Shown here piece after piece: positions 8,737 through 19,897 of a stretch of DNA of 64,000 nt (positions are counted from its first letter, which is position 1; each line of letters begins with the position of its first letter). Made by a program: the position numbers and the translations under genes. The DNA is taken from the NCBI GenBank assembly GCA_963703125.1, contig OY969790.1, positions 372,001 to 436,000 of the forward strand, written 5' to 3'. Source of the stretch: MFD04716-140 sp963703125 (GTDB lineage: Bacteria; Bacteroidota; Bacteroidia; Flavobacteriales; Flavobacteriaceae). Under the pieces are notes generated by a model. That model saw nothing but the letters and a program-made list of their open reading frames with translations. It searched no databases and was not told the origin of the DNA.

Positions 8737-10560
8737 TCATTCCCTCATAGATTCTAAGATCCTTTCCTCTGAATCCTTTTTAGAGAAATTAATGGCACAT
8801 TCAATGAGTGCCAAATGTGAATAGGCCTGGGGAAAATTACCCAATAATCTTTTTGTCTTGAAATCTATATCCTCACTGAAAAGGCCTAAATGATTGCTAT
8901 AACCGAGAAGTTTATCAAAATGTGACATGGCCTTTTCCTCCTCCCCAATCTTAAATAAACTATTGATGAACCAAAAAGTGCATATCGTAAAGGATGAGGA
9001 AGGGAGGCCAAAATCATCTTCATTCTTATAGCGGTACAGAAGTCCATCGTTGCTAAGCTCCCTTTCAATTGCCTTGACCGTTTTTACGTACCTGGGGTCT
9101 TTCGCATCAATAAATCCATAGGATTCCATTAGCAAAACTGAAGCATCAAGATGCTTTGACCCATAGGATTGAACAAAAGCGTTTACTTCGGCATTCCATG
9201 CATTCGTATGTATGTCCTCCTTTATTTCCCGTTCAAGCTTTGCCCATTTTTCAATCTTGTGCGCTTTATTGAAAACGCGTGCCACTTTGATCGCTCGATC
9301 CAATGCCACCCAGCACAATACCTTTGAAAAGGTAAAGTGGCGGTCTTCCGTTCGAAATTCCCAAATACCTTTATCCTTTTCTTGCCAGTGTTTTGATACG
9401 ATCCATACAATACCTTTTGTAATGCTCCAAAGTTCCTCTCCGTTTTCAATATCGGTGCTGAACTTCATTAGTTGTTCATAAATGACATCCATTAAAATAC
9501 CATAGATATCGTTTTGTCTTTGTGCGTATGCCGCATTACCAATACGAACGGGTTTAGATCCCTTATAACCCGACAGATGGTCCAAAGTTTCTTCGGTAAG
9601 CATCTTTTCCTTATTGATGCCGTACATGATTTGAAGCTTCTCATCCTTATCGGGGATCAAATCAATGATGAATTGGAGGTACCTTCTTGCGACGTTTTTA
9701 TGGCCCAATTCAGAAATCACCTTCACCACCATGGATGCGTCCCGGATCCAGCAAAAGCGATAGTCCCAATTGCGGACCTCGCCAATAGTCTCAGGTAATG
9801 AGGTCGTTGGGGCGGCCAAAACCGCACCCGTTTTGTCGTAACTCAATAGTTTTAAGGTAACTGCACTTCTATTTATTTCGGCATTGTATTTCTTATAGGT
9901 CGGGGTATCATTGCTCCAATTCAACCAATAAACCTTGGTACGCTCCATTTCCAGGTACATTTTCTTGGTATTCGGAAGAAATATTTTCTCATTATACCCC
10001 ATAAGAAAATATCCGTCTTTTCTAATCTCTATTTCCCTTCCTTCAATTACCGCATTCTTATTGAAAGAGGTATACAGAAAAACGGTGTCAAACTTTTCGG
10101 CATGGGTCAAACTGGCCACAAAATGATGTTTCACAAAGGTTTTTGTTTCTCCTAGGGCATACTCTAGCTTAGGGTCGTAATGAACTGTAAATTTAGGCTT
10201 CCCCGATAGGTGCCTAACATACCGTATGATTTCAGGTGGGCAATTATACCCACCATTATCTTTGTGATATCGTGGCATAAAATCACAGATTTCAAAACTA
10301 TGCTCGCCGTCAACAAATTTTGTGATGAGCAATGCGGTGTTCTTTTTGTATTTCTGGGTTATTTTATAATTGTCATCCACCAATATCTCAAAACTGCCCC
10401 CGATTTCATCATCCAAAAGTTTTGCAAATACCGATGACGAATTAAACTCGGGCAAACAACACCAATCTATGCTTCCTGTTTTAGAAATCAACGCCGCACT
10501 TCTACAATTCCCAATTATTCCGTAATCTAAATTATCCATTCGATAAAAATTTTGATTCAA
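8737..10560 (-). CDS. Glycoside hydrolase family 15 protein (trehalase/glucoamylase-like)
   Basis: 607 residues. The N-terminus MDNLDYGIIGNCRSAALISKTGSIDWCCLPEFNSSSVFAKLL is the beta-sandwich signature of bacterial GH15-like proteins. The (alpha/alpha)6 barrel follows, with YRFCWIRDASMVVKVISELGH and, near the end, GLFSEDID and GNFPQAYSHLALIECA. No signal peptide is seen, so it is cytoplasmic. It is divergent from the trehalose synthesis gene with 81 bases between the starts. Family members hydrolyse trehalose or maltodextrins, and the neighbour makes trehalose turnover the best guess. Confidence 0.88.
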   Translation of the reverse strand: MNQNFYRMDNLDYGIIGNCRSAALISKTGSIDWCCLPEFNSSSVFAKLLDDEIGGSFEILVDDNYKITQKYKKNTALLITKFVDGEHSFEICDFMPRYHKDNGGYNCPPEIIRYVRHLSGKPKFTVHYDPKLEYALGETKTFVKHHFVASLTHAEKFDTVFLYTSFNKNAVIEGREIEIRKDGYFLMGYNEKIFLPNTKKMYLEMERTKVYWLNWSNDTPTYKKYNAEINRSAVTLKLLSYDKTGAVLAAPTTSLPETIGEVRNWDYRFCWIRDASMVVKVISELGHKNVARRYLQFIIDLIPDKDEKLQIMYGINKEKMLTEETLDHLSGYKGSKPVRIGNAAYAQRQNDIYGILMDVIYEQLMKFSTDIENGEELWSITKGIVWIVSKHWQEKDKGIWEFRTEDRHFTFSKVLCWVALDRAIKVARVFNKAHKIEKWAKLEREIKEDIHTNAWNAEVNAFVQSYGSKHLDASVLLMESYGFIDAKDPRYVKTVKAIERELSNDGLLYRYKNEDDFGLPSSSFTICTFWFINSLFKIGEEEKAMSHFDKLLGYSNHLGLFSEDIDFKTKRLLGNFPQAYSHLALIECAINFSKKDSEERILESMRE

Positions 10561-10641
10561 TCGAGCATTTGATTGTTATTGCCCTTCTTTTTCCCGAAAT
10601 TGAGAGAAATAATAGTCAAATCAAAGTAAAACCTCGAATTT

Positions 10642-12856
10642 ATGGGCAAAACTATCATAATCTCAAATAGACTGCCTGTTCAGTTGCAAATTAGCAATGG
10701 GGGTATTACGGCGGTGCCCAGCGTTGGTGGTTTGGCTACAGGTATGAAGTCGGTTCATACCGGCAAAAATAGCCTTTGGATCGGGTGGAGCGGATTAACC
10801 GACGAGGAAATCCCAGATGAACTTGTAGGCGATATTGACAAAGCGCTCGCCAAACATGGGTCTTCCAAAGTAAACTTGACTTCGCAAGAAGTTGATGGCT
10901 TCTATTATGGCTTTAGCAATCGTACCATATGGCCATTGTTCCACTATTTTTTGGAATATTCCGAGTTTGAACTTGATAGCTGGAACACTTATAAAAAAGT
11001 GAATCAAAAATTTGCCGATGCCATTTTAGAGAAGGCCGATGAAGAGGATGTGATATGGGTTCATGACTATCAACTGATGCTGGTGCCTCAAATGGTAAGG
11101 GAAAAAAGATCAAACGTATCCATTGGATTCTTTTTGCATATACCCTTTCCTTCCTATGAAATTTTCCGAACTATGCCCTGGAGAGAAGAAATCCTTAAAG
11201 GTCTTTTGGGTGCTGATCTCATCGGGTTTCATACCTATGATTATGAGCGCCATTTTCTTTCCTCTGTTCGAAGGTTGATGGGGCTAGAGGTCAGCTTTAA
11301 TGACATTTACTTGGATGATCGGGTTATAAAAGTGGATTCCTTCCCCATGGGAATCGATTATAAGAAATTTAGTGATGCCGCTTTAAAACATGGGCAGAAG
11401 CCGGCCGATAAACAATCGGAACTTCAGCAGCGGTTGAACAACCACAAGAAAAATGACCCGGAAGCCAAATTTTTCCTTTCGATTGACCGACTTGATTATT
11501 CCAAAGGCATTGCAAAAAGATTGCATGCTTTTGAATATTTTTTAAACAAATTTCCACAGTACAAAGAAAAAGTTCGCTTGATTATCTTGGCAGTACCCTC
11601 CCGCTCCAACGTACCCCAGTACCAATTGTTGAAAAAAGAAGTGGACGAACTAGTGGGTCGTCTTAACGGTCAATTTTCAACTGTAAATTGGACCCCCATC
11701 TGGTATTTTTATCGTTCAATGCCTTTCGAAAATCTTATTGATCTCTATACAACTTGTGATATTGCTTGGCTAACGCCACTACGTGATGGTATGAATTTGG
11801 TAGCCAAGGAATTCGTGGCCACAAGAACGGATCAAACCGGCGTTCTTATTCTCAGTGAAATGGCCGGTTCCGCCAATGAAATGAATGAGGCCTTATTAAT
11901 CAATCCCAACAATTTTGAGCAGATCGCCGAGGCTTTGAACACAGCCCTCAGAATGCCGAAGGAGGAGCAACAAGCGCGAAATAAAGTACTTCAAAAACGA
12001 CTTGAACGATACAATGTAGAGAAATGGGCGAACAGTTTTATGAATTCGCTACTTGCCCAAAAAGACCGTGAAGTGTCCAATGTATCCAGAAAACTTGGTG
12101 ATACCGTTCTTACCAAGATTCTAGCGGACTTTTCAAATTCAAAAAAAAGAGTGTTGTTCCTGGATTATGATGGAACCTTGGCTGGTTTCCACATTGATCC
12201 CCAAAAGGCAAGTCCGGATGAAGATTTATATGCACTCTTGGACGCCCTTAACAACCTGCCCAATACAACTGTCTATTTAGTTAGTGGCAGGGACAAGGAT
12301 ACATTTACCCGATGGTTCCTTCCCAAAAAGTACAATATGATCGTAGAACATGGCGTATGGATTTCCGAAGGCGGTGAGGAATTTAAACTGTTGGAAATTG
12401 TCAAAAACGAATGGATGGACAAAATTAAGCCTATTTTTGAGTCATTTGTAGACCGAACGCCCGGCAGCTTCATTGAAGAAAAAAATTATTCCTTGGCATG
12501 GCATTACCGCAGTGACCGACCCCGATTTTGGAAATTTAAGGGCTACGGAGTTACATACGGTGCTTACCAGTCTTATAGGCAATGATGACCTTAGTGTACT
12601 CAATGGCAACAAGGTAATGGAGGTGAAAAGCAGTAATGTAAACAAAGGTCGTGCAGCCACCAGAATGCTTGCGGCCGACAATTACGACTTTATTTTTGCC
12701 ATAGGTGATGATTGGACGGATGAATTTATGTTTCAAGAACTTCCGGAAGAATCAGTTACGGTAAAGGTTGGAAGGCAAAAAACAGCAGCCAAATATTATG
12801 TTGACAATACCCAACAGGTTCGGGAACTTTTAAAGGCCTTTATCAATGCTCAATAA
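10642..12856 (+). pseudogene. Trehalose-6-phosphate synthase / phosphatase fusion, broken by a +1 frameshift
   Basis: The first frame runs from 10642 to 12585. It encodes a complete OtsA-like GT20 domain (about residues 1-465; start GKTIIISNRLPVQLQ, then WVHDYQLMLVP and LDYSKGIAKRL) and the beginning of an OtsB-like HAD phosphatase domain (LFLDYDGTLAGF). Homology then jumps frame near 12511-12515, where WHYR should run directly into TDPDFG. The second frame continues to 12856 and includes the HAD motif FAIGDDWTDEFMF. Removing one base gives a 737-residue bifunctional protein of normal length. It would make trehalose from UDP-glucose and glucose-6-phosphate. Given the similar events elsewhere in this window, a sequence error is as likely as true decay. 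Confidence 0.88.
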
Positions 12857-12992
12857 AATAGCAAACATAGTGTCAAATTATTGTGAAAAGACTTATTTTA
12901 GAATCTGTTTTAAACACTAGCTTCCAATAAAGTCGGAAGTTGCACTCATGTAGGGTATTACTGCTAGATTTTAGAACTGTAGGCCAACATAT

Positions 12993-13853
12993 ATGAACCA
13001 AATATTCTATTTCCTGCTCATTTTTCCATTTTTACTTTTGCACGCCCAGACCAATACAGAGGTTTATCTATTCGATTTGAAGAGAGCAAATGACTCCATC
13101 ATTATGTCCGGCGGAGTAAATATTTCCAACAATCCGGGGTATGATAATCAACCTTCTTTTCCCAATGATAGCACCATTTTATTTTCTTCCACAAGAGCGA
13201 ACCAAACCGATATTGCCCAATATGATATTCAAAAGGGTACCGTGAATTGGATTACCAATACCCTTGATGGAAGCGAATATTCCCCATTAAAAATCCCGAA
13301 CAAGGAAGAAGTCAGCGCCATTCGTTTGGATACCAACGGATTGCAAAGGTTATATACGTACGATATTTTAACCGGTAAAGACATGGAATTGCTGAAGGAC
13401 CTAAAAGTGGGTTACCACCTTTGGTACAATGACCATATCATTGTTTCCTCGGTTTTGGTAGACAACCGAATGGATTTGGTTGTGTCCGATCTAAAAAAAG
13501 GCACCCATAATGCGGTCGAAAAAAATGTGGGTAGGTCTTTGCACAAAATTCCCAATTCCAATTTAGTAAGTTACATCAGTAAACAAAAGGAGGGGTGGTC
13601 AATTAAATCCCTAAATCCCATAACGGGGACCACTGAAAATGTGGTACATCTATTGCCCAACGTTGAAGATATTTGTTGGCTTAATTCCGGAGAAATTCTA
13701 CTTTCAAAAGAAAATCGCATGTACAAGTTCCGCCCAAAAACTACATCCAATTGGGTGTTGGTAAAATCGTTTGAAGAAGAAAATCTACAAAAGGTTACCC
13801 GTCTCGCCTCTAATAAAACCAATGACAAGCTTGCAATTGTGTCTGAAGAATAA
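12993..13853 (+). CDS. Secreted TolB-like (PD40) beta-propeller protein
   Basis: 286 residues. The start is an obvious signal peptide (MNQIFYFLLIFPFLLLHAQ, cleavage after HAQ). The body contains propeller-type repeats, for example DNQPSFPNDSTILFSSTR, which is the PD40/WD40-like pattern of TolB proteins, then weaker copies to the end. No catalytic residues are evident. Its stop and the next start are separated by two bases, so it is co-transcribed with the M28 peptidase. A role in periplasmic binding or peptide handling is inference. Confidence 0.75.
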   Translation: MNQIFYFLLIFPFLLLHAQTNTEVYLFDLKRANDSIIMSGGVNISNNPGYDNQPSFPNDSTILFSSTRANQTDIAQYDIQKGTVNWITNTLDGSEYSPLKIPNKEEVSAIRLDTNGLQRLYTYDILTGKDMELLKDLKVGYHLWYNDHIIVSSVLVDNRMDLVVSDLKKGTHNAVEKNVGRSLHKIPNSNLVSYISKQKEGWSIKSLNPITGTTENVVHLLPNVEDICWLNSGEILLSKENRMYKFRPKTTSNWVLVKSFEEENLQKVTRLASNKTNDKLAIVSEE

Positions 13854-13855
13854 AT

Positions 13856-15211
13856 ATGAACGAACCCAATAAACCGAATATGAAGCATCAACTTAGCATC
13901 CTCCTTTTGTTAACTTCCTTGTTTTCTTTTTCCCAAACCGATGCCCGATTGTACGACATCATCAATTCGGTTTCCGCAGAACGTATTCAAGCCGATGTAA
14001 CGAAATTGGCCAATTTTGGTACACGCCATACCCTAAGCGATACCCTATCGCAAACCCGGGGAATAGGTGCAGCCCGTCGGTGGATCAAATCAGAATTCGA
14101 AAAGACTTCCGCAGATTGCAAAGGCTGCCTGACTGTATTCTACCAGAAAGATTTGGTCAAAAAAGGTGAGAATGAACGAATTGTCCATGATGTTTGGGTG
14201 GTGAATGTGGTGGCGGTACAAAAGGGCACCAAGTATCCCAATCGCTATATAATAATGAGTGGCGACATTGATTCGCGTGTTAGCGATCCCGCCAATTTCA
14301 CATCGGAATCGCCCGGTGCCAATGACAATGCCAGTGGAATGGCCGGGACCTTGGAAGCGGCACGGGTACTATCCAAATATAAGTTCGAAAATAGCATCAT
14401 CTATGTGGGCCTTTCCGGTGAGGAACAGGGACTTTTTGGGGGAAAAGGACTGGCCGCCCATGCAAAGGAAAAGGGTTGGGAAATTATTGGAATCCTGAAC
14501 AATGACATGATAGGGAATATTAGTGGTGTGGACGGAATCGTAAGCAATGTAGATTTTCGCATATTCTCAGAGCCTGTGCCCCCCACCGAAAGTGAAAAGG
14601 AACGAAATGCCCGCAGGTTCTATGGCGGGGAAGTAGACGGTATTTCAAGACAATTGGCACGCTATGTGCACAAGACCGTAAAAACGTATATGCCCGAGAT
14701 GAATCCCATGTTGATTTATAGGTTGGACAGATTTGGCCGGGGCGGACACCACCGCCCGTTCAACGATGCCGGCTTTGCAGGGATCCGCATCATGGAGGCG
14801 CATGAAAATTATACCCAACAACATCAGGATATCCGCATAGAAAATGGCATTTATTATGGAGATGTGCTGGAGCATGTAAATTTTGGGTATGCCAAAAAAC
14901 TCACAGCGGTAAATGCCATCAATCTGGCTTCCATAGCTTGGGCCCCACCTTCTCCCAAAGAATTGAAGATTGGCGGCATCGTGGAGGCTTCCGCAAAATT
15001 TCAATGGACAAAAGTTGACGGCGCGGTGGGTTATAAAATATACTGGCGCGATACTACCTCGCCAACTTGGGACCACAGCAAGTATGTGGGCGATGTAAAT
15101 GAATATATTTTGAACGGTATTGTCATCGACAACTTTTTCTTTGGAATAGCCGCCGTAGGGGCCAACGGACATGAAAGTCCAGTGGTATTTCCAAATGGGA
15201 TCATGAGATGA
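13856..15211 (+). CDS. M28-family zinc metallopeptidase, secreted
   Basis: 451 residues from 13856. The ATG at 13880 (MKHQLSILLLLTSLFSFSQ) gives a cleaner signal peptide and may be the real start. The peptidase core shows GANDNASGMAGTLEAAR (metal-bridging aspartate), VGLSGEEQGLFGG (general base and metal glutamates), NNDMIGN and a late MEAHENY histidine, all as in M28 aminopeptidases. The first metal histidine expected in the SGDIDSR segment is replaced by Gly/Asp as read, which is worth noting. A C-terminal fibronectin-like segment (about 370-445) follows. Co-transcribed with the TolB-like gene upstream. Confidence 0.85.
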   Translation: MNEPNKPNMKHQLSILLLLTSLFSFSQTDARLYDIINSVSAERIQADVTKLANFGTRHTLSDTLSQTRGIGAARRWIKSEFEKTSADCKGCLTVFYQKDLVKKGENERIVHDVWVVNVVAVQKGTKYPNRYIIMSGDIDSRVSDPANFTSESPGANDNASGMAGTLEAARVLSKYKFENSIIYVGLSGEEQGLFGGKGLAAHAKEKGWEIIGILNNDMIGNISGVDGIVSNVDFRIFSEPVPPTESEKERNARRFYGGEVDGISRQLARYVHKTVKTYMPEMNPMLIYRLDRFGRGGHHRPFNDAGFAGIRIMEAHENYTQQHQDIRIENGIYYGDVLEHVNFGYAKKLTAVNAINLASIAWAPPSPKELKIGGIVEASAKFQWTKVDGAVGYKIYWRDTTSPTWDHSKYVGDVNEYILNGIVIDNFFFGIAAVGANGHESPVVFPNGIMR

Positions 15212-15263
15212 ACAACTATGGATCGTTAAGACTTTATTGCGCAACCTTTTGTCCTTCAATCGT

Positions 15264-16121
15264 ATGACCGAAAAACGGAAAATATTGATGATCCATGCAG
15301 ATGATGCAGGTTTGTCAACTTCTGAAAACAGTGCAACCATTGCGGCCTTAGAATATGGCCTGGTTACCTCATACAGCATAATGGTTCCCTGTGCATGGTT
15401 TTACGAAATGGCGGATTTTGCCCTACATAATCCACAATTCGATTACGGAATCCATCTAACGCTTACCTGTGAATGGAAAAAGTACAAGTTCGGGCCCGTA
15501 TCCCCTTTAGACCGAGTAAAAAGTCTTGTAGACGAAAACGGGTATTTTCATAAGACCCGAGACCAGTTTAAGAACAATGCCAAAGTGGCGGAAGTAGAAA
15601 AGGAACTCTCAGCGCAAATAGATAAGGCCTTGAAGCTAGGGTTACAACCAAGCCATTTGGATTGCCATATGTACAGCCTAGGTGTAAGTTCAGAAATGCT
15701 GGAGGTTTATAAAAAAATGGGGGATAAATATAATCTTCCGGTACAACTTAATACCGGTTTGATCAAATCCATTGGTTCCGATGCCTGGAGAAGCATTAAC
15801 AAGAATGATTTTGAAGTGGACCGTATTTTTGTTGGGGCGTTTGCCCATTTTGAGAAAGGCAATCTCGAGAACTATTATCAATCTGTATTGGAGGAACTTG
15901 AACCTGGCATAAATGTGCTATTGATCCACCCGGCCTTTGATACGGAAGAAATGAAAAGTATAACGGAAAGTCACCCAAATTTTGGAGCCGAATGGCGCCA
16001 AATTGATTATACTTATTTTACAAGCCAAGCATGCAAGGAAACCATCAAAGCGAATGAAATTCAGTTGGTTTCCTGGAAGGATATCAAAGAAATTATGGAA
16101 AACAAAAAAATAGAAATATAA
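15264..16121 (+). CDS. ChbG/YdjC-family carbohydrate deacetylase
   Basis: 285 residues from the ATG at 15264; the in-frame TTG at 15237 adds nine unlikely residues. The family signature KILMIHADDAGLS (metal-binding aspartates), DYGIHLTLTCEW (metal histidine) and PSHLDCHMYS is clear. Members remove acetyl groups from N-acetylated oligosaccharides such as chitobiose. No signal peptide is present, so action is cytoplasmic. It sits 52 bases after the M28 gene and 15 bases before the M1 peptidase, in one run of same-strand genes. Confidence 0.86.
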   Translation: MTEKRKILMIHADDAGLSTSENSATIAALEYGLVTSYSIMVPCAWFYEMADFALHNPQFDYGIHLTLTCEWKKYKFGPVSPLDRVKSLVDENGYFHKTRDQFKNNAKVAEVEKELSAQIDKALKLGLQPSHLDCHMYSLGVSSEMLEVYKKMGDKYNLPVQLNTGLIKSIGSDAWRSINKNDFEVDRIFVGAFAHFEKGNLENYYQSVLEELEPGINVLLIHPAFDTEEMKSITESHPNFGAEWRQIDYTYFTSQACKETIKANEIQLVSWKDIKEIMENKKIEI

Positions 16122-16136
16122 TTTTTAAATACAAAA

Positions 16137-17771
16137 ATGACCAGAACAAAATTACTTGCAATAGGGATAATGGGTATTATGGCATCAACGACCCTGAAAG
16201 CACAGCAGTTTACGGAGCAGGATACCCTACGTGGGAGCATAACCCCGGAGCGTGTTTGGTGGGACCTTAATTACTATCATTTGGATATTGAGGTGAAACC
16301 CGCCGAGAAATTTATTTCCGGCAGCAATACCATTCGCTATAAGGTCTTGAGCGAAAATCAAGAGCTTCAAGTAGATCTACAATCTCCCTTGAAAATTGAA
16401 AAAGTGCTTCAAGATGGCAAGGAACTAAACGTTCGTTCCAACGGCAATGCCCATTTTATCCAGCTAGAAAAAAAACAGGAAAAAGGTGACTTCAATGAAG
16501 TAACGGTGCATTACTCCGGTCACCCGAAAGAAGCAGTGAATGCTCCGTGGGACGGCGGATTTTCCTGGAAAAAAGATACCAATGGCGACGATTTCGTGGC
16601 AACCTCGTGCCAAGGTCTTGGCGCAAGTGTATGGTGGCCCAACAAGGATCACATGTATGACGAGGTAGATAGTATGTTGGTAAGCGTAACGGTTCCCAAG
16701 GGCCTTATGGATGTCTCTAACGGGAAACTCCGAAGTGTTGAAGAACATTCCGATACCTCAACCTATAATTGGTTCGTGGCCAACCCCATTAACAATTACG
16801 GCATTAATGTGAATATTGGTGATTATGTCCATTTTGGTGAAAAATATTCGGGCGAGAGCGGTATGTTGGATATGGATTATTACGTGCTTCCGGCGGATTT
16901 GGAAAAAGCCAAAGAACATTTTAAGGATGCCCCAAAAATGATGAAGGCCTTTGAACACTGGTTCGGCCCCTACCCTTTTTATGAGGATGGTTTTAAATTG
17001 GTGCAAGTGCCTTATTTGGGAATGGAACATCAGAGCTCCGTTACGTATGGCAATCAGTTTAAAAAGGGGTATTTGGGCCGTGACCTTTCAGGAACGGGTT
17101 GGGGACTTAAGTTTGATTATATTATTATTCATGAGGCCGGCCACGAATGGTTCGCCAACAACATTACCTACAAGGACATAGCCGACATGTGGGTACATGA
17201 GGGCTTTACCATGTACTCGGAAAGTCTCTTTTTGGAATACTATTATGGCAAGAAAGCTGCCTCGGAATACCTGATCGGGCTACGGAAGAACATTAGCAAC
17301 AATAAGCCCCTTGTAGGTCCCTATGATGTAAACAAACCTGGTTCTGGCGACATGTACAACAAAGGGGCCAATTTGCTCCACACCATTAGGCAATTGGTTG
17401 ACAATGACGAAAAATGGCGGCAGATACTTAGGGGCCTCAACAAAGATTTTTACCACCAAACCGTTACCTCGGCACAAATTGAAAACTACGTTTCGGAAAA
17501 ATCGGGATGGAACCTAAAGTCTATTTTTGACCAATATTTGCGAACCGCGCCAATCCCTATTTTTGAATACGAGCTCATTGGCAAAAGCCTTACATACAGA
17601 TATAGCGATGTTGTTGATGACTTTCAAATGCCCCTAAGAGTATTCTTAGGTGACAAGGAAAAATGGCTAAAACCGACTGCGGAATGGAAAACCGAGAAGC
17701 TAAGGGGCGATGTGAAAAACTTTAAGGTAGATGGGAATTTCTATATAGAAATAAAGAAGCTCCAAAAGTAA
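16137..17771 (+). CDS. M1-family metallopeptidase (aminopeptidase N type), exported
   Basis: 544 residues with an N-terminal signal peptide ending in TLKAQQ. The gluzincin zinc motif is intact: HEAGHEWF (HExxH, about residue 335) and the third ligand glutamate in WVHEGFTMYSE. Upstream, PYLGMEHQSSVTYG corresponds to the GxMEN substrate-binding loop in altered form (GMEHQ). The length fits the shorter Bacteroidetes M1 proteins that lack the large C-terminal helical domain. Predicted to trim peptides in the periplasm. Confidence 0.9.
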   Translation: MTRTKLLAIGIMGIMASTTLKAQQFTEQDTLRGSITPERVWWDLNYYHLDIEVKPAEKFISGSNTIRYKVLSENQELQVDLQSPLKIEKVLQDGKELNVRSNGNAHFIQLEKKQEKGDFNEVTVHYSGHPKEAVNAPWDGGFSWKKDTNGDDFVATSCQGLGASVWWPNKDHMYDEVDSMLVSVTVPKGLMDVSNGKLRSVEEHSDTSTYNWFVANPINNYGINVNIGDYVHFGEKYSGESGMLDMDYYVLPADLEKAKEHFKDAPKMMKAFEHWFGPYPFYEDGFKLVQVPYLGMEHQSSVTYGNQFKKGYLGRDLSGTGWGLKFDYIIIHEAGHEWFANNITYKDIADMWVHEGFTMYSESLFLEYYYGKKAASEYLIGLRKNISNNKPLVGPYDVNKPGSGDMYNKGANLLHTIRQLVDNDEKWRQILRGLNKDFYHQTVTSAQIENYVSEKSGWNLKSIFDQYLRTAPIPIFEYELIGKSLTYRYSDVVDDFQMPLRVFLGDKEKWLKPTAEWKTEKLRGDVKNFKVDGNFYIEIKKLQK

Positions 17772-17898
17772 CATTGCGATTAAATAATAAATCTGCCGCA
17801 CTATTGTTCATAAACCATACATCCCTTTTTAATTGGTTCAAAACCTATCTTTAAGTGTGCTGCATGTATCTTTATAACAACAAAAACCGATCTCGCCA

Positions 17899-19897
17899 AT
17901 GAAATACAATTACGTAGTTCTGTCCCTTCTCGCCTTATTTTTTTTCAGTTCAAAGGCAAATGCTCAAGATGGCAAAAAAGCATTGACCATTGATGACATT
18001 CTCAACCTAAAAACAGTTTCTGAGGTACAGATCAGTCCCGATGGCAAATGGGTCGCCTATACTGTTTCTGAAAACGACCTTAAAAAAGATACTTCGGTCA
18101 AACGGGTTTATATGGTTCCCATGGCGGGCGGTGAGGCAGTAGCGATCACGGGCAAGGGATATACTGCGAGCGAACCACGGTGGAGCCCCGATAACAAATA
18201 TCTTACTTTCTTGGCCAGCAAGGGCGGGGACGAAAAAACACAGGTATGGCAATCAAATAGGTTGGGTGGCGATGCCGAAGTCTTGACCAAAATACCGCAA
18301 GGGGTTTCGAGCCATGCATGGGCACCAGTGGGCAACAGGCTCTTATTGGTACTGACGGACCCAAAACCGGAAGAATTGACCGAGGACAAAAAAGATGACA
18401 AAAAAGCCAAACCTTTTATTATTGACCGCCGACAGTTCAAACAGGATTATGTTGGCTATTTAGATCGTTATCGCGACCATATCTATTCCTTGGTTCCCGG
18501 GGATAGTATTCCCACACAATTGACCTCGGGTGATTTTGATGACAGCGACCCTGTTTCGAGTCCGGATGGCAAGCAAATAGCCTTTGTGAGCAACCGTACC
18601 GCTGACCCCGATAGCAATTCCGATACCAATATTTGGGTAGTCTCGGCCGACACTAAAGACAAAGGGGCCACTTTGGTGCAAGTGACTACCAACCCCTATC
18701 AAGATGAGTCACCCACCTGGAGCCCGGATGGGAAATCCATCGCTTATAAAACGGTCCTAAACGGAAAAATACTTTGGTATGCCGGTGAAAAACTGGCGAT
18801 TTCTACTACTTCGGGAGGTGAGGCCAAGGTGCTTACCGAAACTTTGGACCGCAATATCAACAAGCCAAAATTCTCGGAAGATGGAAAGTCCGTTTACTTT
18901 CTATTGGAAGAAAATGGTGCCAGTGTACTCGCCTCGGTGGATCTTTCTGGCAAAAACTTGAAAAGAGTAGTGATGGGGGAAGTTGCCACTTATGATTACG
19001 CTATTAACGGAACCTCCATAGTCACATTGACCGGAAAACTGAATAGGCCCACTAATTTGTACATTTTTGAAAAAAATGTACTTAGGGAACTCACCAAAGT
19101 GAACGATGGCCTTTTGACGAATGTCAAAAAACCGACCATCGAAAAAATGAACTTTAAAAGTACCGATGGTACGCCCATTGAAGGTTTTGTGGTAAAACCG
19201 GTCGATTTTGTGTCCGGAAAAAAATACCCGACGATCCTTTGGATCCATGGCGGCCCCACTGCACAATATGATTATTCGTATGATCCGGAGCCCCAGTTGT
19301 TCGCTGCCCATGGGTACGTGGTCTTGCTTATCAACCCCAGAGGCTCCACAGGTTATGGAGAGGATTTTTGCAAGGCGATTTTTGCCGATTGGGGCAATCT
19401 TGATTATCAAGATGTCATGGCAGGAGTAGATCATGCCATTGCACAGGGCTATTCAGACCCGGATAAATTGGCCGTTGGCGGATGGTTGCTATGGGGGTAT
19501 TTTGACCAACTATGTCATCACAAAGACCGATCGCTTTAAGGCCGCCATGTCCGGTGCCAGCGAAGCGCTTTACAGATCTAATTACGGACATGATCATTAC
19601 CAACTTACTTGGGAGCAGGAATTGGGACTACCTTGGGAAAACGCGGCAGGCTGGGAACGCATTTCCCCGTACAACAATGTGGCCAAAATAACCACCCCTA
19701 CCCTATGGATGGGCGGTTCTGATGACTGGAACGTACCCGTGCTCAACTCGGAGCAAATGTACATGGCCATGAAGCGCTTGGGCCGCGAGACCCAATTGAT
19801 CGTGTACCCGGGGGAACACCATGGCATTCGCAGGCCTTCCTTTCAAAAAGACCGCTTGGAGCGCTATTTGGCCTGGCTGCAGAAATATGTGAAGTAG
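17899..19897 (+). pseudogene. S9-family prolyl oligopeptidase-like serine peptidase, broken by a +1 frameshift
   Basis: The first frame (17899-19539) encodes a signal peptide (ending SKANAQ), a PD40 beta-propeller (repeats such as SEPRWSPDNKYLTF and DESPTWSPDGKSI) and the start of the alpha/beta-hydrolase domain (PTILWIHGGPTAQYDY, oxyanion region). At 19486-19489 the frame slips and homology continues in the second frame to 19897, with SDDWNVPVLNSEQM (aspartate) and GEHHGIRR (histidine). One extra base restores a 665-residue S9 protein of normal length. The slip falls on the nucleophile codon: the family has GGWSYGG, here read as GGW-[ttgc]-YGG, and no single deletion restores a serine. Confidence 0.87.

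Noticed and set aside
12473..12856. Separate small gene downstream of the trehalose synthase
   Set aside because: It continues the OtsB phosphatase domain in a shifted frame and is merged with the upstream gene.
19433..19897. Separate alpha/beta-hydrolase gene
   Set aside because: It is the C-terminal catalytic part of the S9 peptidase after the frameshift, not a gene of its own.
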